From CAVSMC01 sp963728935 (GTDB lineage Bacteria; Pseudomonadota; Gammaproteobacteria; Burkholderiales; Casimicrobiaceae), in assembly GCA_963728935.1 (NCBI GenBank), contig CAVSMC010000009.1:1-64000 (forward strand): a stretch of 64,000 bases of DNA, in the 5' to 3' direction. A model generated the notes under the pieces. The model searched no databases. It saw only the letters and a program-made list of their open reading frames with translations, and was not told the DNA's origin. Shown here in pieces: positions 9,634-17,966 of this stretch; the stretch's first letter is position 1; each line of letters starts with the position of its first letter. A program made the translations under genes and the position numbers.

Positions 9634-11025
9634 TCACCACCGGATAAGCGTACCGGCGCCGCCAAACGCGCCGCCACCGGCGACGATGAGCACACCGGCC
9701 GCGGGGATGAGGACGCTGATAATCCAGACAACCAGCCGCAACGAATCAAAGGCGGCTTCACCGTCGTTCGCAAGGCCCTTTCGGAATGACTGCCCGGCGC
9801 GCAGATTGGCGACCCTGCGCCCGAGCCGAATCCAATGCGGAACCGCGGACCAGAGTGTCATGCCAATGAGGGCACTGAGCAACACGATGCCGACACGCTG
9901 CGCCAGCCCCGTGTTGTTCACGGCCTGCCACATCCTCTCGATCCGGTTCGGCCGATCCTGTTTCAGCTTCCGCTGCCAGACGGTGAACTTGCCCGGCAGG
10001 CGATCCTGCTTCTCCGCGTCCTGGACGTCGGCAAAGATCGCACGCAGCGTCGCGTCGAGGCCGTCGAAATAGCTGCCGCGCGCGAACGCCGGCGCCAGTT
10101 GCGTTTCGAGCAGCCGATGAGCAGCGACGTCGGTGAGGACGCCTTCGAGGCCGTATCCGATTTCGAGACGCGCCACGCGGGCATCAATGAAGATGAAGAG
10201 GATCACACCAGTGTCCTCGCCGGCACGACCGAGCGGCAGGCGCTCCGCTGCACGAATCGTGAATTCGTCGATCGAACCGACCGGCGCGCGGGGAAAGATC
10301 GCAACGGCGACCTGACCCGGCATCGCCGCTTCGAACTGCTGTAGCGCTGACGTCAGCCGCGATGTCTCGTCCGCACTCAGCAGTTGCGCGCGATCGTTGA
10401 CATAGCCCGTCAGCGGCGCATCGATCGCGGCAGTGCGGGCGTCAGCCGGCGGAAAGGCGTGGTTGACGGCGCTGACCGCCACCCAAAACAGCGTGCAAAC
10501 CAGCAGCACCCAGACGAACGGCGGCACGTCCCCGCGGTCGATTACCGAGGGAGCGTTGCGCGCCTCTGCGCCCTGCATCGCGTCGCCGCCGAAGCCGATA
10601 TAGCCGATCGCAAGTGCTGCCATTGCTGCGAGCCAGATCCAGTACGCAGGCAGCCGTGCGAGTTCGGGGACGAGGAGCGCGAGGCTGGCATCGACAATGA
10701 ACGCGACGGCGACAAGCACCTTCCACGACGTCGATACGCCGCAATCGGCGCGCAGGTACAACGTATAAAGAAACGCGATGTTCGAGAACAGTGCCAGCGC
10801 GAGCACCGAAGCCGCCCCAAACCCGATTGCACCGGCCGAACCCGGCGCCGCATCGCACCACGCGGCCGCCGTGCCGTAAACGTGCAGCGCTGAAATTCCA
10901 AGCGGTGGAGCAAATGGCGAGTTGGACGGAGCGGGGTAGAGAAGGCTCGCGGCGAGCAGCACCCACGCCAGCCGGAACAGCCAGCGACGGACACGATGCG
11001 ATTTCTCGGCCGGTTGGTCGGACAT
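9634..11025 (-). CDS. TPM-domain membrane protein (463 aa)
   Basis: TPM-domain proteins (YgcG/Psb32-like) are membrane-bound with an extracytoplasmic alpha/beta domain of poorly known role. Several transmembrane helices occupy residues about 13-30, 58-88, 98-118, 126-145 and 170-190. The TPM domain then runs from about 205 to 340, with GYVNDRAQLLSADETSRL, PGQVAVAIFPRAPVGSIDEF and GVILFIFIDARVARLEIGYG. Two more helices follow. The Gly-rich tail (VAGGGAFGGAGTLIRW) is typical of the family. The ATG at 11025 fits. The gene is intact and convergent to the terminase relic. Confidence 0.8.
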   Translation of the reverse strand: MSDQPAEKSHRVRRWLFRLAWVLLAASLLYPAPSNSPFAPPLGISALHVYGTAAAWCDAAPGSAGAIGFGAASVLALALFSNIAFLYTLYLRADCGVSTSWKVLVAVAFIVDASLALLVPELARLPAYWIWLAAMAALAIGYIGFGGDAMQGAEARNAPSVIDRGDVPPFVWVLLVCTLFWVAVSAVNHAFPPADARTAAIDAPLTGYVNDRAQLLSADETSRLTSALQQFEAAMPGQVAVAIFPRAPVGSIDEFTIRAAERLPLGRAGEDTGVILFIFIDARVARLEIGYGLEGVLTDVAAHRLLETQLAPAFARGSYFDGLDATLRAIFADVQDAEKQDRLPGKFTVWQRKLKQDRPNRIERMWQAVNNTGLAQRVGIVLLSALIGMTLWSAVPHWIRLGRRVANLRAGQSFRKGLANDGEAAFDSLRLVVWIISVLIPAAGVLIVAGGGAFGGAGTLIRW

Positions 11026-11487
11026 GGGCCAATTGAATGTTTCTGCAAGCGGCCACTTATCGGTTCGCGGAGTCTATCCCAAGTTCGAGGGACAGCAACG
11101 CGGTCGTCCAGCGTTAGTGAGGCGCCAACAATTCGCTCATGGCGAAGCCCGAACAGCCGAATCGCAACAAAGTTGCAAGGTCTTATTAGCGTCACGACCG
11201 ACCAGGCATGCGACCGTCGAGCCGAATGGCTCTCGTCGGCGGGAAACGCGGTTGGAGCGCCCGCCAAGGCGGCCTTGATTGACTGCTTTCAAAGCCTTCA
11301 ATGACCGGCGCGCAGCGCGCCAAAGGGCGGCAATGGGTCGGGTACCGCCGCCCGATCCTCCGCGATGAGCGGCGGCTCTACGATCTACCCGCCGTTCGCG
11401 CATCGGTGACCGACGTGCGCTAATCAGCGGTCGCTGAGTCGAATCGCATCAATGCCGGCGACCGGCCAAAAGCCGACATCCGTAAGG
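11026..11487. other. 462-bp non-coding stretch next to the cassette
   Basis: No convincing gene is seen. From about 11290 to 11480 the sequence has the look of degenerate dispersed repeats seen in betaproteobacterial intergenic DNA, with recurring CCGACATCC- and GGCGGC-type words, but no second copy in this window proves that. The stretch lies just beyond the attC end of the cassette. Confidence 0.3.
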
Positions 11488-11584
11488 ATCTAACGACCGG
11501 CGCTCAGGGTGCTGGCGCGAGCCCCGCGCGCGTACTCGCGCATTCGCGGGGCGAGCGACAGTTAGCTGCAACGGCATGTTAGGC
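11488..11584 (-). repeat. putative integron attC recombination site (97 bp)
   Basis: Read on the minus strand, the site begins with the R'' core GCCTAAC (11584-11578) and ends with the R' core GTTAGAT (11494-11488). The internal arms CCGTTGCAGC and GAGCGCCGGTC pair imperfectly, as L''/L' do, and an 8-bp GCCCCGCG / CGCGGGGC hairpin lies between them. The R'' core contains the TAA stop of the gene it follows. Length, core sequences and position match attC sites of environmental cassettes. Confidence 0.65.
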
Positions 11585-12119
11585 GGTGCTCCCGGTGCTC
11601 TCTTGAAACGGCCGAGTCGTGAAGCCCCAGCGGGGAACGGCACGCCGGTAGGACCGATACGACTCCCCGAACTGTGACTCAAGGGTAGGCTCCTCGTAGA
11701 AGACCACGAACAAGTGGAAGAAGATGAGGACTAGAAGTGCGTACTCTGCCAGACCGATGCTTCGGAAAAGCCAAGCCTCCCCGAGGATGAGGGCGATGAC
11801 GCCGTTGTACATAGGGTTGCGGGTGAAGCGGTACAGACCTCGGACAACAAGGAAGCGTGGGGGATCGATAGGGGCGAGAGTGCCCTTGCCTGCGGCGAAG
11901 AAGTCCCAGACGCACCGGAGGAGGACAAGAGCACCGGTGATGGCGAAGACGGCGGCGCAGACGGAGGCGAGCCCGAGGCCTGGGACGCGCAGTAGGTTTC
12001 CGGCTTGGAGGATGCTGAATGGGATGTAGCCGGCCACTGTACCGGGTAGCAGCAGGACGAAGAAGAGAGCTCTGAGTGCGAGGAGGAGTCGCATATTGAG
12101 AGGGATGGGCAGCGCCTAA
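11494..12119 (-). mobile_element. single integron-type gene cassette
   Basis: The unit runs from the TTAGGC half of a GTTAGGC core (12120-12114) to the G of the next core GTTAGAT at 11494. It holds one promoterless gene and one attC. No integron integrase gene and no further attC site are found nearby, so it is either a lone cassette in a secondary site or the last member of a lost array. Confidence 0.55.
11579..12094 (-). CDS. isoprenylcysteine methyltransferase-like membrane protein, cassette-borne (171 aa)
   Basis: Bacterial ICMT/PEMT-like proteins are integral membrane S-adenosylmethionine-dependent methyltransferases whose substrates are often unknown. Hydrophobic segments include LLLALRALFFVLLLPGTVAG, the LASVCAAVFAITGALVLLRC region and YALLVLIFFHLFVVFYEE. 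The signature LVVRGLYRFTRNPMYNGVI holds the family's R-x-x-RNPMY motif, and the C-terminal YRRAVPRWGF also fits. The gene starts 20 bp inside a GTTAGGC site and its stop is part of the following attC, which is the classic layout of an integron gene cassette. Confidence 0.8.
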   Translation of the reverse strand: MRLLLALRALFFVLLLPGTVAGYIPFSILQAGNLLRVPGLGLASVCAAVFAITGALVLLRCVWDFFAAGKGTLAPIDPPRFLVVRGLYRFTRNPMYNGVIALILGEAWLFRSIGLAEYALLVLIFFHLFVVFYEEPTLESQFGESYRSYRRAVPRWGFTTRPFQESTGSTA

Positions 12120-12120
12120 C

Positions 12121-12540
12121 TAGTATTAGTTGACTTTTTAGTTGCCAATCTTGGTCGATATGCAAAGTGCCATTTTGGCAGACATCGAGGAGTGAAGGGC
12201 TGCGGCGGATTGTGGAGCCGCCGTTCAGCGCCGCAGATCGTTCGACCGTAGACGACCCGATCCCGACGGTCACGCCGGCTCGATTCGATTGACAACGTCA
12301 AATAGCGTCGAACTGCGCCCCGTTCGAACAACGATCTGGGCTGGCCAGACTTTCCTTGCTGACAGGCCGTTGCTAGTCGGCAGGTGGCGCACCGCCCACA
12401 GCGCGCGTGATGTGTGCCAGCGCACGGATTCCCACAGGGCAGCGGGCGAAAATGCCGACGCAGAATTCGCTGCGCGAACCGGGACCGACGAGAACCTCAT
12501 GGGATCAACCCCGCGCTTTTCGCGAATGCTATGTAACGCC
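12121..12540. other. non-coding stretch between cassette and exported protein gene
   Basis: Directly beside the cassette core lies an AT-richer 40 bp (12121-12165) that could be a former attI or secondary insertion site. The rest has no supported gene. A longer plus-strand reading frame begins at 12289 but is arginine-rich and un-protein-like before the signal peptide at 12541. Confidence 0.35.
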
Positions 12541-12960
12541 ATGCCGAGACCGGCTCTTGCCATGGCAATCGGGCTGCTGGCGGTTTCCGCGGGGCTTACG
12601 CCACTGGCCAGCGCCAAGAGCGATGAAGTTGTCCGCGCGCCCTCCGGCGTAATGTATGTAACCGGAGGTACCGGCAGCGACGCGGTGGACCTGCTGAAAT
12701 CCATGGAAAAGGATTTCAATCTGAAGCTGGTATTCGCGAACACGTCGGGTGCCTACTTGAGCGACGTCAAGGTCACGATAGTGGATGCTTCCGGCCATGT
12801 CTTATTGGACGCCACGTCTGAAGGACCGTTGTTGATGGCAAAACTGCCTGCGGGCGGCTATCGGCTCGACGCGACGTTTGGCGGACATTCGGAGAGCCGC
12901 AAGATCACCGTTGCCGCGAACAAGCTGATAACGGTCGACTTTCGATGGGCCGCCAACTAG
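12541..12960 (+). CDS. exported carboxypeptidase-regulatory-like domain protein (139 aa)
   Basis: The ATG at 12541 opens a signal peptide (MPRPALAMAIGLLAVSAGLTPLASA). An ATG at 12526 is also possible. The mature part reads GAYLSDVKVTIVDASGHVLL, then ATSEGPLLMAKLPAGGYRLD, and ends with a beta-sandwich-like SRKITVAANKLITVDFRW. This is the pattern of a small carboxypeptidase-regulatory/transthyretin-like domain in periplasmic proteins. The role is unknown. No operon partner is evident and the neighbours are relics. Confidence 0.65.
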   Translation: MPRPALAMAIGLLAVSAGLTPLASAKSDEVVRAPSGVMYVTGGTGSDAVDLLKSMEKDFNLKLVFANTSGAYLSDVKVTIVDASGHVLLDATSEGPLLMAKLPAGGYRLDATFGGHSESRKITVAANKLITVDFRWAAN

Positions 12961-13114
12961 CGGCTCTGTTCGCCTCGCTGAGAAGGCCATTGCCGTGCCT
13001 AGCGGCGAGGCTAAGCGCAGAACATGGTCAAGTCTATCGAATGAACGTTGAGCGGTCTCAACGAGCTTCATGCGTACTGGTCGCGGCCAGCTTGCGAAGC
13101 CCTGATGCGCTGCC

Positions 13115-13300
13115 GCGGTCCAGAAGCGGCGCGAGATCTTCGGGCCGCCTGACGACGACGGCAAGCTGACGCTGATCGGCCACACGGTCGAGTTCGAGAT
13201 GCACGACAAGGTCGGACCGCTCAAGCTGCTCGGGCAGCATTTGGGCGTCTTCAAAGAGAAGGTCGACGCTTCGCCGGGCGGCGCCTGGCTTGACGAGGCT
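13115..13300 (+). pseudogene. second phage terminase small-subunit relic
   Basis: One frame reads KRREIFGPPDDDGKLTLIGH and continues TVEFEMHDKVGPLKLLGQHL, matching the C-terminal third of the terminase small subunit at 8858-9589 with substitutions. The N-terminal part is absent. The two copies differ enough to come from two different phages or from an old duplication. Confidence 0.6.
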
Positions 13301-13810
13301 CAAAGCGGCCCGCGAGCGCGCGGCGAAGGAAAGCGCGTGACCGAACTTGCGGCATTCTCACACCGAAGCGCAATAGCCGAGGAGCGCGTCCGCATGACCA
13401 ACGCCGTGATGATGCCGGTGGTCTCGGCGGGGTCGAAAACGACGCGCGGGCAGATCGCGAGCATTGACATCGTGTTCGACGAGAGTCCCCGTGAACGCCG
13501 CGTTCTGCGTTGGCGTGAGCACGCCCAAGACCAACCCGCCGTTGAGCACGACGGCCAGGGGAACCGGATCAGCGGCAGACGATGCGCCAGCGATAACTCG
13601 TCGATGCAAGGGAGAGCTTCTTCGTGGACACCTTTCAGGTTCTAATCGAAGGTCAATGTTTGCCTGGATTTCAGCGTGATGCAGTCCTGCTTGCGCTTGC
13701 AAAGCTGACACGACAGTCTGAGGACATCTCCGGGCGATTGCTGGCGGGACGCGAGATCGTCGTCAAATCAGGCGTGGATCTGACGCTTGCTTTGCCTCTC
13801 GGGAGTCATC
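13301..13810. other. stretch with no assignable gene
   Basis: Several short frames on both strands look partly protein-like. Examples are plus-strand TNAVMMPVVSAGSKTTRGQI near 13400 and minus-strand PLAVVLNGGLVLGVLTPTQN near 13530. None extends into a recognisable family. Decayed phage DNA is a reasonable guess given the terminase relic directly before it. Confidence 0.3.
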
Positions 13811-14104
13811 ATGGCAACGTATATCGTGCTGTCGAATTTCACCGATCAGGGCATTCGCAACATCAAGGAAACCACGAAGCGCGCCGATGCGGTCCGGGAC
13901 CTTGCTCAGAAGATGGGCGTCACGGTGAAAGACATCTATTGGACCGTTGGCAAGTACGACGTCGTCGTGACGTTCGACGCGCCCGACGATGCGACGATGA
14001 CAGCTCTCTGTCTCGCCATCGGCGCCAACGGCAACGTCAGGACGGAGACGCTGCGCGCGTTTTCCAAGGACGATATGTCACATATCCTTGCGAAGCTCGG
14101 TTAG
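13811..14104 (+). CDS. GYD domain-containing protein (97 aa)
   Basis: GYD-domain proteins are small ferredoxin-fold proteins of unknown function named after a conserved Gly-Tyr-Asp. The product begins MATYIVLSNFTDQGIRNIKE and has YWTVGKYDVVVTFDAPDDA, with GKYD at the signature site. It ends FSKDDMSHILAKLG. The ATG has GGGAG six bases upstream. Length is standard and the frame intact. It stands alone between relic sequence and the TRAP operon. Confidence 0.85.
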   Translation: MATYIVLSNFTDQGIRNIKETTKRADAVRDLAQKMGVTVKDIYWTVGKYDVVVTFDAPDDATMTALCLAIGANGNVRTETLRAFSKDDMSHILAKLG

Positions 14105-14732
14105 AGCGCGCTTCCCAATGCGGCAAAGGGTGCCGGCCGCCCCTTGCTCATGTCCTGCATTGCAGCGCGATCGTACTGACGCAAAGCCGGCGCAAGCTAC
14201 TCGAGGTTGTGCACAGCAGGCGCCCGGTTTCCATCGTTACACAGTTGATTGTTCGCGGCCGCGGCTTGCCGATGCGGCCGTCATACCGCCGTCCGACGTA
14301 AGCGAGCTTTCGTCATGTGTCCTGCACGGAATCAGACCTGACGGACATTGTTAGCAATTGAACTCTCGGCCGCGCAGAAAGCGGTCACCACTTTGTGAGT
14401 CGTGGGTGGGTGCTATCGACCCCTTGCTGCCCCTCGGATTTCCCGAAAGCTGCCTGTCAACCAGAGTGAAGCTGACGTTCGCGCGATTATCGCCCGGACG
14501 TGCTCACGTCCCACCCAAATCTGTGCATGGTTGTCACCGCCCTTGCAGAAGACTCAACGACCGTGCCATCCGGCCTCGCGCAGGCCCGGGGGCCGCCGTC
14601 TTGGGACCTGCCCGATGCGGACGAGCGCACCTCCGACCTCCAGCCCGTACTGGAGTACGAGTTCGATCAACGCGGTACCGGGCAATCCCCGATCGTCGCC
14701 CAGCCTGATTGCCGCCGGGCCGACGCGGTACG
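14105..14732. other. 628-bp intergenic stretch
   Basis: No gene is supported. Short frames on both strands are shadows. The region lies downstream of the TRAP permease gene. Part of it (about 14390-14490) has the word pattern of betaproteobacterial dispersed repeats, without a demonstrable second copy here. Confidence 0.35.
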
Positions 14733-16601
14733 TCAGGCGTGCGCGCGCTTCGCGTCGACGACGCGGCGCAAACCAAGGAGGCCGAAGAGCAGCGCCACAG
14801 CGGCAGCGAGCCCCCAAATGCTTGGATAGACAGCGAGCGCGGCCACGGCGACCCATGCGATGAAGTCGGCGACGCGAACGCCGGTCGCCTTTGCGCCGCC
14901 GAACAGATTCGCGAATGCCAGGACGAAGACCACGCCAGATAGCGCTGCCTCGAGAAACCCCGTTGTAATCGCGGGCTGGAGCATGCCAGGGTACAACAGG
15001 AACAGGAACGGGATCACGTACGTCACAGCGCCAAGCGCGACCGCGTGCCGCGCCACCGATACCCAGGGCGCCTGCGCAATTCCGGCTGCGACGAACACGG
15101 CCACGCACACCGGCGGGGTGATCACCGATAGCGTCGCGTAGAAGAACACGAACATGTGCGCCGTCAGCGGCGCGACGCCGATCTTGATCAACGCCGGCGC
15201 CAGCGTAGCGGCAACAAGTACGTACGCGGCCGTAGTGGGAATGCCCATCCCCATGACCATGCAGACGGCGGCGACGATGCCGCCGATGAGGTACAGGGAG
15301 CGTGCGCCCTCGCCGACGATCATCGACGAGAGGGTCACACCGATCCCCGTCAGGTTGATCATCGCCACCAGGATCTGCGCCCCGGCAAGGAGGATTCCGA
15401 CAATCACCATGCCCTTGCCGCCGTCGTCCAACGCCTTGGCGAGCATCTGCGCGAGCGGCTCCGCGGACGCGTTACGCCGTCCGATCCGCGTCACGATCAG
15501 TCCCGCAACGCTGCCGAGGATGCCGTAGAACACCGATCGCTCGAGCGAATTGCCATGCAGGATGCCGAACGCGAGGCCGGCGAAGGCCGCAAGTATCGGC
15601 AGCAGCCGCCGCCACTGAAGCACGGAGCGCCACGTCGGGATCTCCTGGTCCGGAACGCTGCCGAGGCGCTGCTCGCGGGCGATGATGTGGACGGTCATGA
15701 ACACACCCAGATAGAACAGCAAGGCAGGCAGGACCGCAGCAGCCGCGATGCGAACGTATTCGATGCCAAGGATCTCAGCCATGATGAAAGCCGCGGCGCC
15801 CATGATCGGCGGCGCCAGCTGACCGCCGGTGGAAGCGACCGCTTCGACGGCCCCGGCAAGCGCCGGCGGATAGCCCAGGCGCTTCATCATCGGAATGGTG
15901 AAGCTGCCGGTGGTGGCGACGTTGGCAACGGAGCTGCCGCTCACCATCCCGAAGATGCCCGAGGCCACGGTGGCGATCTTGGCAGCGCCGCCGGTGGCAC
16001 GCCCGCTGACGCGCATTGCGATGTCCATGAAGGATTGCCCACCGCCGGTGTGCAGCAAGAAGCTGCCGAACAGCGTGAACGCGGCGATCACCGTCGCGGC
16101 GACGCCCACCAGCGACCCCCACAAGCCCAGGTCGCCGAGCAGCAGAGTCTCGGCAACGAACTCGAAGCCAAAGCCTCGATGACCGAGCCGACCAGGAAGG
16201 TATTGACCGAGAAGAGCGTACGCGAGCCCTGCCGCGACCATCAGCGGGAACACGATGCCGATGGCACGACGGGACAGCTCGAGAATCACCAGAACGAGAC
16301 CGGTCGTGAGCGCGATCTCGAGCCGACTTGCGGTCGGCAGCGACGTCATGATGGCGTCGGCATTCCACGTGACGTAGCCGCACGCGGCGAGCGTCGCGAC
16401 GACGATTGCGGCATCGACGACGATGCCCAGCGGGCGCCAGCGCGTCGCGCCGCCGAGCGGGAACTGCAGGATCGCGAGACAGATCGCGAGCGCGACGAAC
16501 ACCGGGCGCTGCACCAGCGACTGGAAGACGCCGAACGCTGCGGTGTACAGAATGAACAGCGCCAGCACGAGGCTGAGCGCCGTGATCCCCCGCCGTCGCA
16601 C
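14733..16601 (-). CDS. TAXI-type TRAP transporter fused permease (DctQ-DctM), 622 aa
   Basis: This is the membrane component of a TRAP-TAXI carboxylate transporter, in which the small 4-helix and large 12-helix subunits are one protein. The first 150 residues contain four helices. The large subunit then follows with GSFLLHTGGGQSFMDIAMRV, SGIFGMVSGSSVANVATTGS, VASTGGQLAPPIMGAAAFIM and MGMGIPTTAAYVLVAATLAP, all hallmarks of this family. Length is normal and the frame intact. The start is a GTG. It lies 24 bp after the binding-protein gene, forming an operon with it and the AtuA genes. Confidence 0.92.
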   Translation of the reverse strand: MRRRGITALSLVLALFILYTAAFGVFQSLVQRPVFVALAICLAILQFPLGGATRWRPLGIVVDAAIVVATLAACGYVTWNADAIMTSLPTASRLEIALTTGLVLVILELSRRAIGIVFPLMVAAGLAYALLGQYLPGRLGHRGFGFEFVAETLLLGDLGLWGSLVGVAATVIAAFTLFGSFLLHTGGGQSFMDIAMRVSGRATGGAAKIATVASGIFGMVSGSSVANVATTGSFTIPMMKRLGYPPALAGAVEAVASTGGQLAPPIMGAAAFIMAEILGIEYVRIAAAAVLPALLFYLGVFMTVHIIAREQRLGSVPDQEIPTWRSVLQWRRLLPILAAFAGLAFGILHGNSLERSVFYGILGSVAGLIVTRIGRRNASAEPLAQMLAKALDDGGKGMVIVGILLAGAQILVAMINLTGIGVTLSSMIVGEGARSLYLIGGIVAAVCMVMGMGIPTTAAYVLVAATLAPALIKIGVAPLTAHMFVFFYATLSVITPPVCVAVFVAAGIAQAPWVSVARHAVALGAVTYVIPFLFLLYPGMLQPAITTGFLEAALSGVVFVLAFANLFGGAKATGVRVADFIAWVAVAALAVYPSIWGLAAAVALLFGLLGLRRVVDAKRAHA

Positions 16602-16625
16602 GTCAGCCGCTCCGCGCCCGCCGTG

Positions 16626-17597
16626 CTACTTTGCGATCAGGCGCGCTGGGATCTGCGCGCCGCGCTCGCGGAAATAGCGCACCGCGCCGGGATGCAGCGG
16701 CGTCGTCGCGTACTTGAGCGTCATCTCTATCAGGTCGACGCCTTTCACCTCGGCGAACGCGTTGGCCTGGATCTCCTTGTCCTCGCAGACGGCTTTGACG
16801 ATCTGGTAGGCGGTCTCGTCATCCATCTCCGGACCGGCTGCCGCGCCGACGCCGAACCCCCACGTCGTGTACGCAGCGATGTTCAGGCTGGGGATCGCAG
16901 GCACGTCGACCATGGACAATTCCGGCATCGCCTTCTCGAGCTTCTGCTTGTCGGCCGTGTCGAGGCCGAGGATCTTCACCGGGGTGAACGTCGCAATCTC
17001 GCGAGAGGACGCGTCGAGCGCCATCCCTGCCCCCGACTTCACGTAGCCGACGATGCGGTTGTCCTTGATCGCAGCCACAGCTTCTCCCGTCGAGCCGCGC
17101 ATGTAGTCCGGGGCGATCCCGAAAACCTTGAACGCCGACTCGGCAGTCTTCTCGGTAGCCGACCCTTTGATGCCGGGATTGAGGCGCTTGCCGCCGAGGT
17201 CGGCCAGCGCTTTGAGCCCGGAATCCGCGCGGACGACCACGTTCTGCGGCGCGATCGAATAGACCCACAGCAGCTTGATATTGCTCAGGGGCTTCCCGGC
17301 GAAATCCCCGACGCCGGTCGCCGCATTGTGCATCACGTTGGTCGTCACCAAGCCCATGTCGATCTGCTTCCGCTCCATGCGTCGGAGATTGTCGAGCGTG
17401 GCGCCAGTCTCCACGACCGATGCGTTCACATTCTTGACCTTCTGGTTGACGATCTGCGAGATCGCGACGAAGTATCCATAGTGGCTCGACGACGCCGACG
17501 TGGTCCCGATCAGTATCTTCTGCTGCGCGCCCGCGGCGATGGGCAGCAACAAGGCGACCGCCGCCGCCGTTACCAGGAAAGGGAATGCTCGTTTCAT
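16626..17597 (-). CDS. TAXI family TRAP transporter substrate-binding protein (323 aa)
   Basis: This periplasmic protein delivers substrate to the fused permease. The signal peptide MKRAFPFLVTAAAVALLLPI ends at AGAQ. The mature protein has KILIGTTSASSSHYGYFVAI, DNLRRMERKQIDMGLVTTNV and LADLGGKRLNPGIKGSATEK. The Ser-rich TSASSSHYGYF region is where TAXI proteins bind carboxylates. The ATG overlaps the stop of the preceding gene (ATGA), with GGAGG seven bases before it. The ligand is unknown; the AtuA neighbours suggest a branched or terpenoid acid. Confidence 0.92.
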   Translation of the reverse strand: MKRAFPFLVTAAAVALLLPIAAGAQQKILIGTTSASSSHYGYFVAISQIVNQKVKNVNASVVETGATLDNLRRMERKQIDMGLVTTNVMHNAATGVGDFAGKPLSNIKLLWVYSIAPQNVVVRADSGLKALADLGGKRLNPGIKGSATEKTAESAFKVFGIAPDYMRGSTGEAVAAIKDNRIVGYVKSGAGMALDASSREIATFTPVKILGLDTADKQKLEKAMPELSMVDVPAIPSLNIAAYTTWGFGVGAAAGPEMDDETAYQIVKAVCEDKEIQANAFAEVKGVDLIEMTLKYATTPLHPGAVRYFRERGAQIPARLIAK

Positions 17598-17962
17598 TTG
17601 GGCCTCCTCTGTTGAAATTCGATCATTTCGACCACCTCGACCGGCACGGCAACGGCGAGTTCAAGCAATAGATACGACAAGGCCTTGCCGTGCCGGTCGA
17701 GGCACAGGCTCCGATTGACGCCGCCTTCCAGCACGCCGTCGATGACGAAATTCAGCCCGTCGACGCCGAGCAAGAGATGGCGCGTCACCGCGGTCGGCCG
17801 GCGATGGGCGAACTGTCCCGCCGCGGCCGCCTCCGTCACCTGCTCCACCAGCATCGGATACGCCTCGCTCCGGTAAGCGAATACGGCGACGCTCAGGCGA
17901 TTGCCCTTGTCGCCCGCCCGGGCGTGGGCGATCCGATACAACGGGACGGTGCGCAGGCTCAC
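17594..17962 (-). CDS. AtuA-related C-terminal-domain protein (122 aa)
   Basis: This small protein matches the ferredoxin-like domain that in some AtuA family members is fused to the C-terminus of the large protein. Its N-terminus reads VPLYRIAHARAGDKGNRLSV, with the characteristic ARAGDKGN motif. It continues LLLGVDGLNFVIDGVLEGGV and SLCLDRHGKALSYLLLELAV. The GTG start lies four bases after the AtuA stop. The two are very likely partners or subunits of one enzyme of unknown reaction. Confidence 0.85.
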   Translation of the reverse strand: MSLRTVPLYRIAHARAGDKGNRLSVAVFAYRSEAYPMLVEQVTEAAAAGQFAHRRPTAVTRHLLLGVDGLNFVIDGVLEGGVNRSLCLDRHGKALSYLLLELAVAVPVEVVEMIEFQQRRPK

Positions 17963-17966
17963 TTCG

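Noticed and set aside
15156..17615. An 819-residue plus-strand reading frame antisense to the TRAP genes
   Set aside because: It is Arg/Asp/His-rich with no fold pattern, and lies opposite two well-supported transporter genes. High GC makes such shadows common.
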